Of a stretch of 64,000 nucleotides of DNA, positions 37,429-45,417 are shown one piece after another. The notes under the pieces were generated by a model. The model saw only the letters and a program-made list of their open reading frames with translations. It had not been told where the DNA came from and ran no database searches. How positions within the stretch are numbered: the first letter of the stretch is position 1; each line of letters opens with the position of its first letter. The stretch comes from SAR324 cluster bacterium SAR324-CTD7B. GTDB lineage: Bacteria > SAR324 > NAC60-12. Location of the stretch: contig LSNO01000116.1 in assembly GCA_002082305.1 (NCBI GenBank), forward strand, positions 1 to 64,000, given 5' to 3'. The translations under genes and the position numbers were made by a program.

Positions 37429-38007
37429 ATGAGCAAAGAAAGTAACGAAGAAAATGAGGAATTGGAGGGCATGGCGAGCAAGTTGCTCAAGTCCAGAACA
37501 GTTGTGATCTCCCAGCAAGTTGATGCGAAATTGACCGCAAAAGTTTTGAGTCAATTGGTTTTACTCGAACAGGAAGGTCCGGAAGAGCCAATTACTGTTT
37601 TCATAAATTCTCCAGGAGGAGAAATATTTTCCGGATTTGCCATTTTTGATATGCTCAATTTTATTGCATGTCCGGTAACAACAATTGTAACAGGATTTGC
37701 CGCAAGCATGGGGTCAATCTTGAGTTTGGCTGCAGACAAGGGGCGACGCTTTTCCATGCCCCAAGCTAAAATAATGATTCACCAACCCCTGTTAATGGGT
37801 TACCAGGGGAGGGCTTCTGAGTGTGAAATTCAGGCACGTGAAATTTTGAAAACTCGAGATCATTTAGTTAAGCTATATGCCGAACATACGGGAAAAAGCC
37901 AAAAAGAAATAAAAAAAGCGCTTGATCGGGATAATTGGTTTTCTGCCGAAGAAGCGCTTGAATACGGGCTGATTGACAAAGTAATACATTCTCGGTCAGA
38001 ATTATAA
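37429..38007 (+). CDS. clpP: ATP-dependent Clp protease proteolytic subunit
   Basis: The serine peptidase core of Clp proteases. The catalytic Ser93 is in GFAASMGS, His118 in MIHQP, and the Asp in ALDRDNWFSAEEA. INSPGGEIFSG and GLIDKVI complete the family pattern. The N-terminus is acidic and somewhat unlike canonical ClpP (SNEENEELEGMASKLLKSRT). No clpX or lon follows, so this may be an accessory ClpP paralog rather than the tig-clpP-clpX copy. AGGA precedes the ATG at about 8 bases. Confidence 0.93.
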   Translation: MSKESNEENEELEGMASKLLKSRTVVISQQVDAKLTAKVLSQLVLLEQEGPEEPITVFINSPGGEIFSGFAIFDMLNFIACPVTTIVTGFAASMGSILSLAADKGRRFSMPQAKIMIHQPLLMGYQGRASECEIQAREILKTRDHLVKLYAEHTGKSQKEIKKALDRDNWFSAEEALEYGLIDKVIHSRSEL

Positions 38008-38257
38008 AAATAGGTATTTCAGCAATCTTGAATTACGTATCAATTTCTCATACCAGTTTTCACTGGAATAACAAAATTAGTGTTTCTATTTTTTCCAGTG
38101 AGTCAATCTTGGTAGACAGTTGAAAAGGTCACAGAAAATAAAATTACAAAAATGTCTATCGCCTCTGTTGTTGATTTTACTTTTTTTTAATCCTCCTCAT
38201 TTTATGAAAACAATTTTATAGAATACATTTCAGCATTTGCTGAATGAAAAAATAATT

Positions 38258-40561
38258 ATGGCAAAAAATTTAATAATTGTTGAATCACCGGCAAAAGCCC
38301 GGACTATCAGTAAGTTTTTGGGAGAAGATTACTTCGTCACCGCCTCAATGGGGCATGTGAGAGATCTGCCCTCAAGTGTGCTTGGCTTTGATCCTGAAAA
38401 TGACTTTGCTCCTCAGTATGAAATTCCAAAGGACAAGAAAAAAACAGTTGCTGAACTGAAAAAACAAATCAACAGTAAAACGGAAGTCTATCTTGCAACA
38501 GACGAAGACCGTGAAGGAGAAGCAATTTCATGGCACCTTCTTGAAGCACTTGGTTTGGAAAAACGTCCGGTGAAGCGGATTGTATTTCATGAAATCACAA
38601 AGTCTGCGATTCTAAATGCACTGGAAAAACCGAGGGAGGTAGATCAGCAATTGGTTGACGCACAGCAGGCACGCAGAATTTTGGACCGAGCCGTTGGTTA
38701 TGAACTGTCTCCATTATTATGGAAAAAAATCAAACCCGGGCTTTCTGCTGGAAGAGTGCAGAGTGTGTCTGTTCATATTTTGGTTGAGCGTGAAAAAGAA
38801 ATCAGAAAATTTGAACCAGAAGAATATTGGAAAATTCGTGCAGAATTTGCAGAATTTACTGCAGAATTGAAGAAACTCGATGGCAAACCTGCAAAAGTTG
38901 TTAATGAAACTGAGGCAAAATCGATTGAGGACAGTTTGAAGCAGGGTAATTTTTCTGTAAGTGTTATAGATGAGCGTATGGCAAAACGCAATCCTGGTGC
39001 ACCATTTACAACTTCAACAATTCAGCAGGAAGCATCAGTCAAACTGGGATTTTCGGTTAAAAGAACAATGGTAGTCGCACAGCAGCTTTATGAAGGTAAT
39101 TTTAATATTCCTGATTACAGCGGTGGCTTAATTACCTATATGCGTACCGATTCAGTAGTGCTAGCAAACCAGGCGCTTATGCAGGCACAAGAGGTTATTG
39201 GCTCAGAATATGGTTCAAAATTTGGTTTGAAGCAACCTCGGTTTTTTAAGAACCGCTCCACAAATGCGCAGGAAGCTCACGAAGCAATTAGGCCAGTGGA
39301 CTTTTCACTGAAACCAAGTGCAGTCAAAGAGAGTTTGAGTTCCGACCAGTTCCGACTATATAGCCTGGTCTGGAAGCGTGCCCTTGCATCTCAAATGTCT
39401 GCGGCAGAAATAGCACGTACCACTCTGAAAATTGAGGCTGGGGTAAAAAGAGAGTGCTTATTTGAGGCACAAGGGCAAAGAGTTGTTTTTCCAGGATTTT
39501 TGCAGGCCTACTCCGAAGGTAAAAATGATGTGGATGAGGCTGTAAGTGAAAAAGACGTAATCTTGCCAAAAGTAGAAAAAGATCAAATACTTCCACTAAA
39601 AAAATTGAATTTGGAACAATTGTTTACTAAACCTCCGCCACGTTACACCGAAGCATCTTTGGTGAAAAAAATGGAATCTGAAGGCATTGGACGTCCCTCG
39701 ACTTATGCGCCAACTATATCTACTATCCAAGATCGTGGCTATGTTGAAGTAACTCCAGAAAAACGGCTTAAGCCAACGTCAATTGGAGAAGTTGTTACAG
39801 ATTTTCTCACCAATCATTTTTCTGAAATTGTGAATTTGGGATTTACCGCAAAAATTGAGCGTAACTTTGACCGGATAGCAAATGGAGAAGAAAACTGGGT
39901 TGAAATGATAGCTAATTTCTATCAACCCTTTCACCAAAGGGTTGGTGAAAAAGATGAATCTGTAACACGTGCTGAAGTACTTAAACGACGGGAACTCGGA
40001 ACTGACCCTGAAAGCGGGAAACCTGTTAGTGTGAGCATTGGTAAATTTGGTCCAATGGTCCAAATAGGTACTCGTGAGGATGAGGAAAAACCGCGTTTTG
40101 CTTCTTTGCCAAGTAATCTCAATCTCAATGAAGTAACATTCGAAGAGGCTATGGAATGTTTTGCTTTACCTCTTACTTTGGGAACTCACGAAAGCGGTGA
40201 GGAAATTATCGTCAACAATGGTCGTTATGGTCCTTATGTAAGATTGGGGAAAGATTTTTTCTCTTTGCCTAAAGGAGAAGATCCGTTAAAAACAAACATA
40301 GAGACTGCACTGGAAATTATCAGGGAGGGCTTGGAGAAAAAGGCAAAAAGTACAATTCATGATTTTGGTGAAATTCGTGTTATTGATGGTCGCTTCGGGC
40401 CTTATATAAAATCAGGAAAGAGTAATTACAAAATACCTAAAGGTGTTGAACCAGAAACATTGGATGAAGCTGCTTGTCTGAAAATAATTGCGGAAACACC
40501 TCCTTCAAAAGGAAGGAAAGGCGGAAAAAGGAAGTTCACAAAAAAAGAAGCTTCTGCATGA
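38258..40561 (+). CDS. topA: DNA topoisomerase I
   Basis: A type IA topoisomerase that relaxes negative supercoils. TOPRIM residues are in LIIVESPAKARTISKFLG and LATDEDREGEAISWHL. The active-site Tyr is in GLITYMRTDSV. ARRILDRAVGYELSPLLW and IGRPSTYAPTISTIQDRGYV are conserved family blocks. I start at ATG 38258 (767 aa), the usual MAKNLIIVESP start; seven extra codons lie upstream. The C-terminus has two or three Topo-C repeat units (NNGRYGPYVRLG, IDGRFGPYIKSG) and a basic tail, with no CxxC zinc fingers. The last codons overlap the next gene (ATGA). Confidence 0.97.
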   Translation: MAKNLIIVESPAKARTISKFLGEDYFVTASMGHVRDLPSSVLGFDPENDFAPQYEIPKDKKKTVAELKKQINSKTEVYLATDEDREGEAISWHLLEALGLEKRPVKRIVFHEITKSAILNALEKPREVDQQLVDAQQARRILDRAVGYELSPLLWKKIKPGLSAGRVQSVSVHILVEREKEIRKFEPEEYWKIRAEFAEFTAELKKLDGKPAKVVNETEAKSIEDSLKQGNFSVSVIDERMAKRNPGAPFTTSTIQQEASVKLGFSVKRTMVVAQQLYEGNFNIPDYSGGLITYMRTDSVVLANQALMQAQEVIGSEYGSKFGLKQPRFFKNRSTNAQEAHEAIRPVDFSLKPSAVKESLSSDQFRLYSLVWKRALASQMSAAEIARTTLKIEAGVKRECLFEAQGQRVVFPGFLQAYSEGKNDVDEAVSEKDVILPKVEKDQILPLKKLNLEQLFTKPPPRYTEASLVKKMESEGIGRPSTYAPTISTIQDRGYVEVTPEKRLKPTSIGEVVTDFLTNHFSEIVNLGFTAKIERNFDRIANGEENWVEMIANFYQPFHQRVGEKDESVTRAEVLKRRELGTDPESGKPVSVSIGKFGPMVQIGTREDEEKPRFASLPSNLNLNEVTFEEAMECFALPLTLGTHESGEEIIVNNGRYGPYVRLGKDFFSLPKGEDPLKTNIETALEIIREGLEKKAKSTIHDFGEIRVIDGRFGPYIKSGKSNYKIPKGVEPETLDEAACLKIIAETPPSKGRKGGKRKFTKKEASA

Positions 40562-41202
40562 ATGATGCTGATATCATTGTAGAAACTATTCCAGTTGGCC
40601 CACTGCAGTGTAATTGCACCATTTTAGGCGATCTGGTAAGTCGGAAAGCAATTGTGGTTGATCCCGGAGGAGATGCTGAAATACTGCTTGAGCGTCTTGT
40701 TGAACTGAATCTTCAAGTGGAAAGGATTATTCACACCCATGCGCACCTGGATCATTTTCTTGCTTCCGGAAAAATGAAAGAGGCAACCGGAGCAAAATTG
40801 GCTTTACACCGTGAAGATTTATTTCTCTGGGATATGTTGGAGGATCAATGTCGAATGTTTGGTATTCCTTTTGAGCCTCCTCCGCCTCCAGATCAATGGT
40901 TGGAAAACGAGGAAGAGATTGACCTGAATGATTTACAGGGCAAGGCACTGCACACTCCAGGACATACTCCTGGTTCAATGTGTTTTTTGTTTGAAAGCCA
41001 AAAATTACTGATTGCCGGAGATACTCTGTTCCAGGGATCTATCGGAAGAACAGATTTGTGGGGAGGTGATTTTAAGAAAATAGAAAAATCGATTCAGGAG
41101 AAACTTTACACGCTTGATGAAGAAACTTCTGTAATTACCGGCCACGGAGAGTCAACAAGTATCGGTCATGAAATGCGTGCTAATTCTTTTGTTCGAGCCT
41201 GA
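40558..41202 (+). CDS. MBL-fold metallo-hydrolase, glyoxalase II-like
   Basis: A 214-aa cytoplasmic metallo-beta-lactamase-fold hydrolase. The metal motif is IIHTHAHLDHFLASG (HxHxDH). Further ligands are in HTPGHTPGSMCFL, IAGDTLFQGSIGRTDL and ITGHGEST. NCTILGDL at the N-terminus fits the YcbL/GloB-like subgroup of thioester hydrolases. The start ATG lies within the topA stop (ATGA overlap), so translation is coupled to topA; the biological reason is unclear. Confidence 0.9.
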   Translation: MNDADIIVETIPVGPLQCNCTILGDLVSRKAIVVDPGGDAEILLERLVELNLQVERIIHTHAHLDHFLASGKMKEATGAKLALHREDLFLWDMLEDQCRMFGIPFEPPPPPDQWLENEEEIDLNDLQGKALHTPGHTPGSMCFLFESQKLLIAGDTLFQGSIGRTDLWGGDFKKIEKSIQEKLYTLDEETSVITGHGESTSIGHEMRANSFVRA

Positions 41203-41392
41203 AAAGACCTTCCAGTTCCAGTATCTGTGCCTCCCGATCAAAGCCTCCGGAAGATCTTCAACGTAACTAAGTGTGTGACAAGAGTTTTGTTAAAATTCAG
41301 TCTTATGAATTATCCAGTTGAAGAGGAGTAACAACGGTAAACATAAGAAGTGCATACGTTCAAACTTAAATTTGAGAGGCAGAAACAGTTTG

Positions 41393-41806
41393 CTACAGGT
41401 TGAATTTTTCAATCAGGAAATCATCGTATTCATCGGCAATGACTGCAATACTGGCAATAATCCATTCAAGTTCTTCTGGGTCCAACCCTTGAACAGGACG
41501 GATAGAGCTTAATATCAGGTGCTTGTTTCGTATACCAAAACACACCCCTTTTAGTTTTAGAGTACCGTTAAGTTTCAGTATATATTCGTTAATATCTGCG
41601 TTTTGCACCTGATACTGAAACAGATTTGATGCAACTATCAATTCGGCATTGTCCTCCAAGCTCGTAAGGAAAATCTGGACCTTTACAGATCCACTCAATA
41701 TCCACCACTCCTGACTGCTGATGAACCCTTTTTCCGCTTCTCCACAGTTATGCAGAAAATCGGTAATCATTGCACTATACTGGTTCAACTCTTCTCCATA
41801 CTCCAA
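41393..41806 (-). CDS. YbjN / type III chaperone-like domain protein, 137 aa
   Basis: The C-terminal half has the pattern of YbjN/CesT-like proteins: YILKLNGTLKLKGVCFGIRN followed by HLILSSIRPVQGLDPEELEW. This is an alpha-beta fold used as chaperone or regulator. There is no signal peptide, so it is cytoplasmic. I see no type III secretion genes beyond the flagellar rod cluster 11 kb away, so a secretion role is only a possibility. It lies convergent to the MBL hydrolase. Confidence 0.65.
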   Translation of the reverse strand: MEYGEELNQYSAMITDFLHNCGEAEKGFISSQEWWILSGSVKVQIFLTSLEDNAELIVASNLFQYQVQNADINEYILKLNGTLKLKGVCFGIRNKHLILSSIRPVQGLDPEELEWIIASIAVIADEYDDFLIEKFNL

Positions 41807-42009
41807 AGATTGATTGGTAAAAATCGTAAAACAACTGGTAAAAATCCACTTTAATTCATGAGAGAAATTGGCCTTGACTTGGAGGACACTTCAGAGGGTT
41901 TAACCAACAACAGAAAAACCAGAGGACAAAGAGACTTGTTATTATTGTTTTTTTTAGTGTTATTAGTATTGAATTTTATCCAGTTTGGACTTATTAAAAT
42001 TGCATTAAT

Positions 42010-42153
42010 TTAATCTCCATTTTTTCCCGGGAGATAGTTCAGCAATTGTCCCGCAATGCCTGCAAAGAGGAATGTCATTACAACACCTGGAATAATTGCT
42101 AGAAAAAGGAACCAGGGAAATAAAAAGAGATAAAATACTTGTTCAGAAAGCAT
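42010..42153 (-). CDS. Candidate small membrane protein, 47 aa
   Basis: Translating the minus strand gives MLSEQVFYLFLFPWFLFLAI and then about 20 more hydrophobic residues, ending GQLLNYLPGKNGD. It is a single long or re-entrant hydrophobic helix pair with a charged C-terminal tail. The composition is far from random for A+T-rich DNA, with Trp, Pro and Gly placed as in real membrane peptides. No ribosome binding site is visible upstream, which lowers confidence. It lies in an otherwise empty 575-base gap before ftsZ. I do not recognise the family. Confidence 0.4.
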   Translation of the reverse strand: MLSEQVFYLFLFPWFLFLAIIPGVVMTFLFAGIAGQLLNYLPGKNGD

Positions 42154-42381
42154 AATAGTTTTTTTCAATGAAGCGAATCAAAGCGGTTTTTTAACCATCT
42201 CCAATTCTTTGGTTTGCAAATTCAATTATACAGCTATATCATCATTATTGAATCAATGCAAGGTTTAGTCAACAATTATTACATTTTATGTGTTAATATC
42301 TAAGCTAGAATCTGAAAATATTCTTTCTTCATTGGTAACTAATTTAACTTTAATCCCCAATTTATTTTTGAGTTGAAATCC

Positions 42382-43353
42382 ATGACAGAAAAACAAACTA
42401 CGCAATTTTCTCCTGTTCAGGAAGCATTCATCCCAAACATAAAAATAATTGGTGTCGGCGGTGCTGGAGGGAATGTGGTAACGCAAATGGCAGAAGAAAA
42501 TCTTGATCAGGTTGAGACCATTATTTGCAACACTGATGTAAAAGCCTTAAAGCGTAACAAATCACATAAAAAGATAGAGCTAGGCAAAAAACTTACACGT
42601 GGGATGGGGGCAGGAGCACGTCCTGAAGTTGGTGAAGGTGCTGCGGAAGAGAGTCTTGCAGAATTAAGTGAAGCTGTTGAAGGTGCTAATATGGTTTTCA
42701 TTGCTGCCGGAATGGGCGGTGGAACTGGAACCGGCGCTGCTCCGACAATAGCTCGACTGGCAAGAGATAAGCAAATTCTTACAGTTGGTATTGTTACAAT
42801 TCCTTTTTCCTTTGAAGGTACAAAACGCCTGGACTCAGGGCTTGCCGGAGTTGAGCGTCTGCGTGAATACACTGATACTTTACTGGTCATACCAAACGAC
42901 AAACTTCTCGATGCCAGTACTCAAAGTACAAGCTTCCTGGAAGCTTTTCACATGGTTGATATGGTGCTGATCAATGCTATCAGAGGGATTACTCTTCTGC
43001 TCAGCGGAGTCGGTGACATTAATGTCGATTTTGCTGATGTGGAAACCATAATGAAAGGGATGGGTAAGGCAGTCATTGGTCGAGGAGTGGCAAAAGGTAA
43101 GGACAGAGCATTGAATGCTGTAGAGGATGCATTACATGGTTCTCTAATGGAAGATACAGACATCCGTGGAGCGAAAGGGATTTTGGTTCATGTGAGTGGC
43201 CCAAAAGATACCAGTGCTTATGAAATTCAGGAAGCAATGTCACTCATTGAGGATATGGCTGATGAAGACGTTGAGTTAATCTGGGGGGCATCCTTCTCTG
43301 ATGAAGCAGGAGATGAAGTTGCCATGACAGTGATTGCCACAGGATTGTCCTGA
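42382..43353 (+). CDS. ftsZ: Cell division GTPase FtsZ without C-terminal tail
   Basis: A tubulin homologue that forms the Z ring at midcell. The N-terminal motif KIIGVGGAGGNVVTQM, the tubulin signature GMGGGTGTGAAPTIARL and the T7 synergy loop NVDFADVETIMKG are intact. I start at ATG 42382 (323 aa); the TTG three codons earlier is less likely. The protein ends with MTVIATGLS, at the last strand of the C-terminal core domain. The usual disordered linker and the conserved FtsA/ZipA-binding peptide are absent, and only 43 bases separate it from the next gene. It is outside any dcw cluster (no ftsA or ftsQ), so it may be a second FtsZ. Confidence 0.95.
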   Translation: MTEKQTTQFSPVQEAFIPNIKIIGVGGAGGNVVTQMAEENLDQVETIICNTDVKALKRNKSHKKIELGKKLTRGMGAGARPEVGEGAAEESLAELSEAVEGANMVFIAAGMGGGTGTGAAPTIARLARDKQILTVGIVTIPFSFEGTKRLDSGLAGVERLREYTDTLLVIPNDKLLDASTQSTSFLEAFHMVDMVLINAIRGITLLLSGVGDINVDFADVETIMKGMGKAVIGRGVAKGKDRALNAVEDALHGSLMEDTDIRGAKGILVHVSGPKDTSAYEIQEAMSLIEDMADEDVELIWGASFSDEAGDEVAMTVIATGLS

Positions 43354-43396
43354 TTTGAGTCCTTTGCGCCTTTTTCCTCATTACTGAAGATTGAAA

Positions 43397-44098
43397 ATGA
43401 GCGGAAGCCAGATAAAGCTTTATCAGACAGACAACGGTCCTTGTCCTTATCGAGATAATTATACTTGGCACAATATCTCTTTCCAGACCAGTGAGATTCC
43501 TGCAGACGGTTACACTTCGCTGTTGAATCAGGGGTTTCGCCGGAGCGGTCTTTCCATTTATCATCCCGTTTGTTCCGGTTGCCAGGCCTGCATACCGATT
43601 CGGATCGATGTACAGAAATTTTCTCAAGGAAAAGGGCAACGCCGCACGTGGCGAAAAAACAAGGATGTTCGTGTTGAGCATCATCCAGTTGGATTTAACC
43701 AGGAAGATTTTAATCTTTACCAGCGTTATCAGATAGATTGGCACGAGATCAAGTATCCGGTTGAGGAAAGTGAGTACTTTGATTTTTTGATTGAAACTCC
43801 TGTACCAACCGAAATCCTGCGTTATTATTTAGGAACCAAGCTCATCGGTGTGGGGTGGCTGGATTGTTTACCGGAATTAATAAGTTCAGTTTATTTTGTT
43901 TTTGATCCGGAATTTGAATCAAGGAGGTTGGGAATATTTTCTCTCCTGTATGAAATTGAATATGCCCGCTTTCTTGATATTCGCTGGTTATATTTGGGAT
44001 ATTGGGTAGAAAGTTCTCACAAAATGAATTACAAGGCAGATTTTCAGCCAGCCCAAATTTTGAAGGATTCCCGCTGGATACCTTTTAAAAATCAGTAA
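43397..44098 (+). CDS. bpt: Aspartate/glutamate leucyltransferase (N-end rule, ATE-like)
   Basis: Transfers Leu from Leu-tRNA to N-terminal Asp or Glu of proteins, marking them for ClpAP-type degradation. The N-terminal block (ADGYTSLLNQGFRRSGLSIY) is followed by HPVCSGCQACIPIRID, with the Cys residues of the ATE N-domain, and RTWRKNKDV. The C-terminal acyltransferase part contains SSVYFVFDPEFESRRLGIFS and YLGYWVESSHKMNYKADF. The length of 233 aa fits Bpt. The start at ATG 43397 has a TTG two codons upstream as alternative. Confidence 0.93.
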   Translation: MSGSQIKLYQTDNGPCPYRDNYTWHNISFQTSEIPADGYTSLLNQGFRRSGLSIYHPVCSGCQACIPIRIDVQKFSQGKGQRRTWRKNKDVRVEHHPVGFNQEDFNLYQRYQIDWHEIKYPVEESEYFDFLIETPVPTEILRYYLGTKLIGVGWLDCLPELISSVYFVFDPEFESRRLGIFSLLYEIEYARFLDIRWLYLGYWVESSHKMNYKADFQPAQILKDSRWIPFKNQ

Positions 44099-44128
44099 AA
44101 ATAAAACTCTCCTGTTCCAGTGAAAACC

Positions 44129-44617
44129 ATGCCTGATTCCAAGAATGAATTTACACACCTATCCGTAAATGATCAACCAAGGATGGTCGATATTTCCGAA
44201 AAATCTGTGACTGAACGTAAAGCCGTTGCAGTAGCACGCGTGCATTTAGGAGCAGAACTCGCGGCACTTCTTAAAGATACCGGAAGTACAAAAAAAGGTC
44301 CGGTTCTGCAAACAGCTGTCATTGGAGGAATACAGGGAGCAAAGCGGACCTCAGAACTGATTCCAATGTGTCACCCTTTGCCGCTTTCCGGAGTAAATGT
44401 GGACATTGAACTGAAGGGTGAGTATGCTTTTATTCAGGCCACTGCCAAAACTACAGGACGTACCGGAGTGGAAATGGAAGCCCTGACAGGGGCTTCCATT
44501 GCAGCTTTGACCTTATACGATATGTGTAAATCAGTTACCAAAAGTATGGAGATTGAGTCTGTTTATTTAGTAGAAAAAACAGGGGGAAAGTCCGGGAATT
44601 ACCGAAAAAAGGATTAA
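44129..44617 (+). CDS. moaC: Cyclic pyranopterin monophosphate synthase MoaC
   Basis: The second step of molybdenum cofactor synthesis, converting the MoaA product into cPMP. Family motifs are MVDISEKSVTERKAVAVARV, GAKRTSELIPMCHPLPLSGV (active-site Cys-His region), and GRTGVEMEALTGASIAALTL. I list ATG 44129 (162 aa); GTG 44120 is an alternative start with three more residues. It lies about 30 bases after bpt, and no other moa gene is adjacent. Confidence 0.95.
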   Translation: MPDSKNEFTHLSVNDQPRMVDISEKSVTERKAVAVARVHLGAELAALLKDTGSTKKGPVLQTAVIGGIQGAKRTSELIPMCHPLPLSGVNVDIELKGEYAFIQATAKTTGRTGVEMEALTGASIAALTLYDMCKSVTKSMEIESVYLVEKTGGKSGNYRKKD

Positions 44618-44649
44618 ATGTTTATAGAAAAAGCTTTCACTTTTTCGTA

Positions 44650-44973
44650 CTATTCAAAAGAAACTGATGTCCCCAGGTTTTCTGATAATAATTTAGCTAA
44701 ACATTGGTAGAATTCTTCTTGTTCTGCATTAGCAAACCAGATATCTTTTTCTTGCAGAAACTGAAAATGCCAGCCTCTTGAATTCCCGGCCAGCCAGATT
44801 TCCTTGATTGCACGCTGGGTATTGATCACAATTTTTTCACTGTTATTTTCAAATGTGACCATTAGCTTATCCGGTGTTGGGTCATAGTCAATTTCGTCCT
44901 CAAATTCGTCAAGCTTCTCCTCGACCCTCACGAACAATTCAGAAACTCGCACAAAATATTCTTTATTTTCCAT
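44650..44973 (-). CDS. cyaY: Frataxin-like iron-binding protein CyaY
   Basis: An iron and Fe-S cluster assembly regulator. At 107 aa it matches CyaY length. The acidic first helix (VRVEEKLDEFEDEIDYDPTP) and the following strands KLMVTFENNSEKIVINTQ, the motif IWLAGNSRGWHFQF, and the C-terminal helix EFYQCLAKLLSENLG are all frataxin features. It is convergent with moaC. No isc genes are in the window. Confidence 0.93.
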   Translation of the reverse strand: MENKEYFVRVSELFVRVEEKLDEFEDEIDYDPTPDKLMVTFENNSEKIVINTQRAIKEIWLAGNSRGWHFQFLQEKDIWFANAEQEEFYQCLAKLLSENLGTSVSFE

Positions 44974-45124
44974 GGATTACTATTAGTAGTTGGTTGATGT
45001 TGTTTTAAAACAGCTGGTTGATGTTAAGTTTAAATCAAAGCTAAATTAAGAGAGATAGTATTCATATATTTTTCCTTCGTTTTTTTAAAATGCCCGCAAA
45101 GGATCTCATATTTCAGAAGAAACA

Positions 45125-45292
45125 ATGTCAGCACCTGAAGATAAGGTCCATGAAAGTCCTATTGTAAGCGGTTCTGAGACCTTCATTTCCGATTTTGCAA
45201 AATGTCACGTCAACGGTCAAATTCAGACACTTATAATTTGGGTTACACCTTCAGTTGATTTAACAAAAAATAATGAGTATAAAGTATCGTAA
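45125..45292 (+). CDS. Doubtful small ORF, 55 aa
   Basis: The frame starts MSAPEDKVHESPIVSGSETF and ends DLTKNNEYKVS, with one hydrophobic strand (TLIIWVTPSV). The family is unrecognised. The upstream sequence AGAAGAAAC is a poor ribosome binding site. A hairpin with a T-run begins 25 bases after its stop, which is the main reason for listing it. Confidence 0.25.
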   Translation: MSAPEDKVHESPIVSGSETFISDFAKCHVNGQIQTLIIWVTPSVDLTKNNEYKVS

Positions 45293-45316
45293 TAGGAGTG
45301 CCTTGATAGTCAATAC

Positions 45317-45347
45317 AAAAACGCCTTCTTTCCAATTGCGTTTTTTT
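45317..45347 (+). terminator. Weak intrinsic terminator upstream of the M16 protease gene
   Basis: AAAAACGC (45317-45324) pairs with GCGTTTTT (45338-45345) over a 13-base loop and continues as T to 45347. The stem has only three G:C pairs. It could end a short upstream transcript or attenuate the protease gene. Confidence 0.45.
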
Positions 45348-45417
45348 GTAAATATTCTCAAAATGAAATGTATTAAGGGTGAAAACCTTCAACTGTAACC
45401 ACCAGGAGAAATTAATA

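Larger units (their letters stand above)
44974..45417. other. Intergenic region with short repeats, a small ORF and a hairpin
   Basis: TGGTTGATGTT occurs twice (44991-45001 and 45015-45025) around the palindrome TGTTTTAAAACA just upstream of cyaY. A 55-codon frame and a hairpin with a T-run follow; both are listed separately. Nothing else is supported. Confidence 0.5.

Noticed and set aside
43244-43744. 166-codon minus-strand frame across ftsZ end and bpt
   Set aside because: It covers conserved FtsZ and Bpt sequence on the other strand; the translated product is low in family-like pattern.
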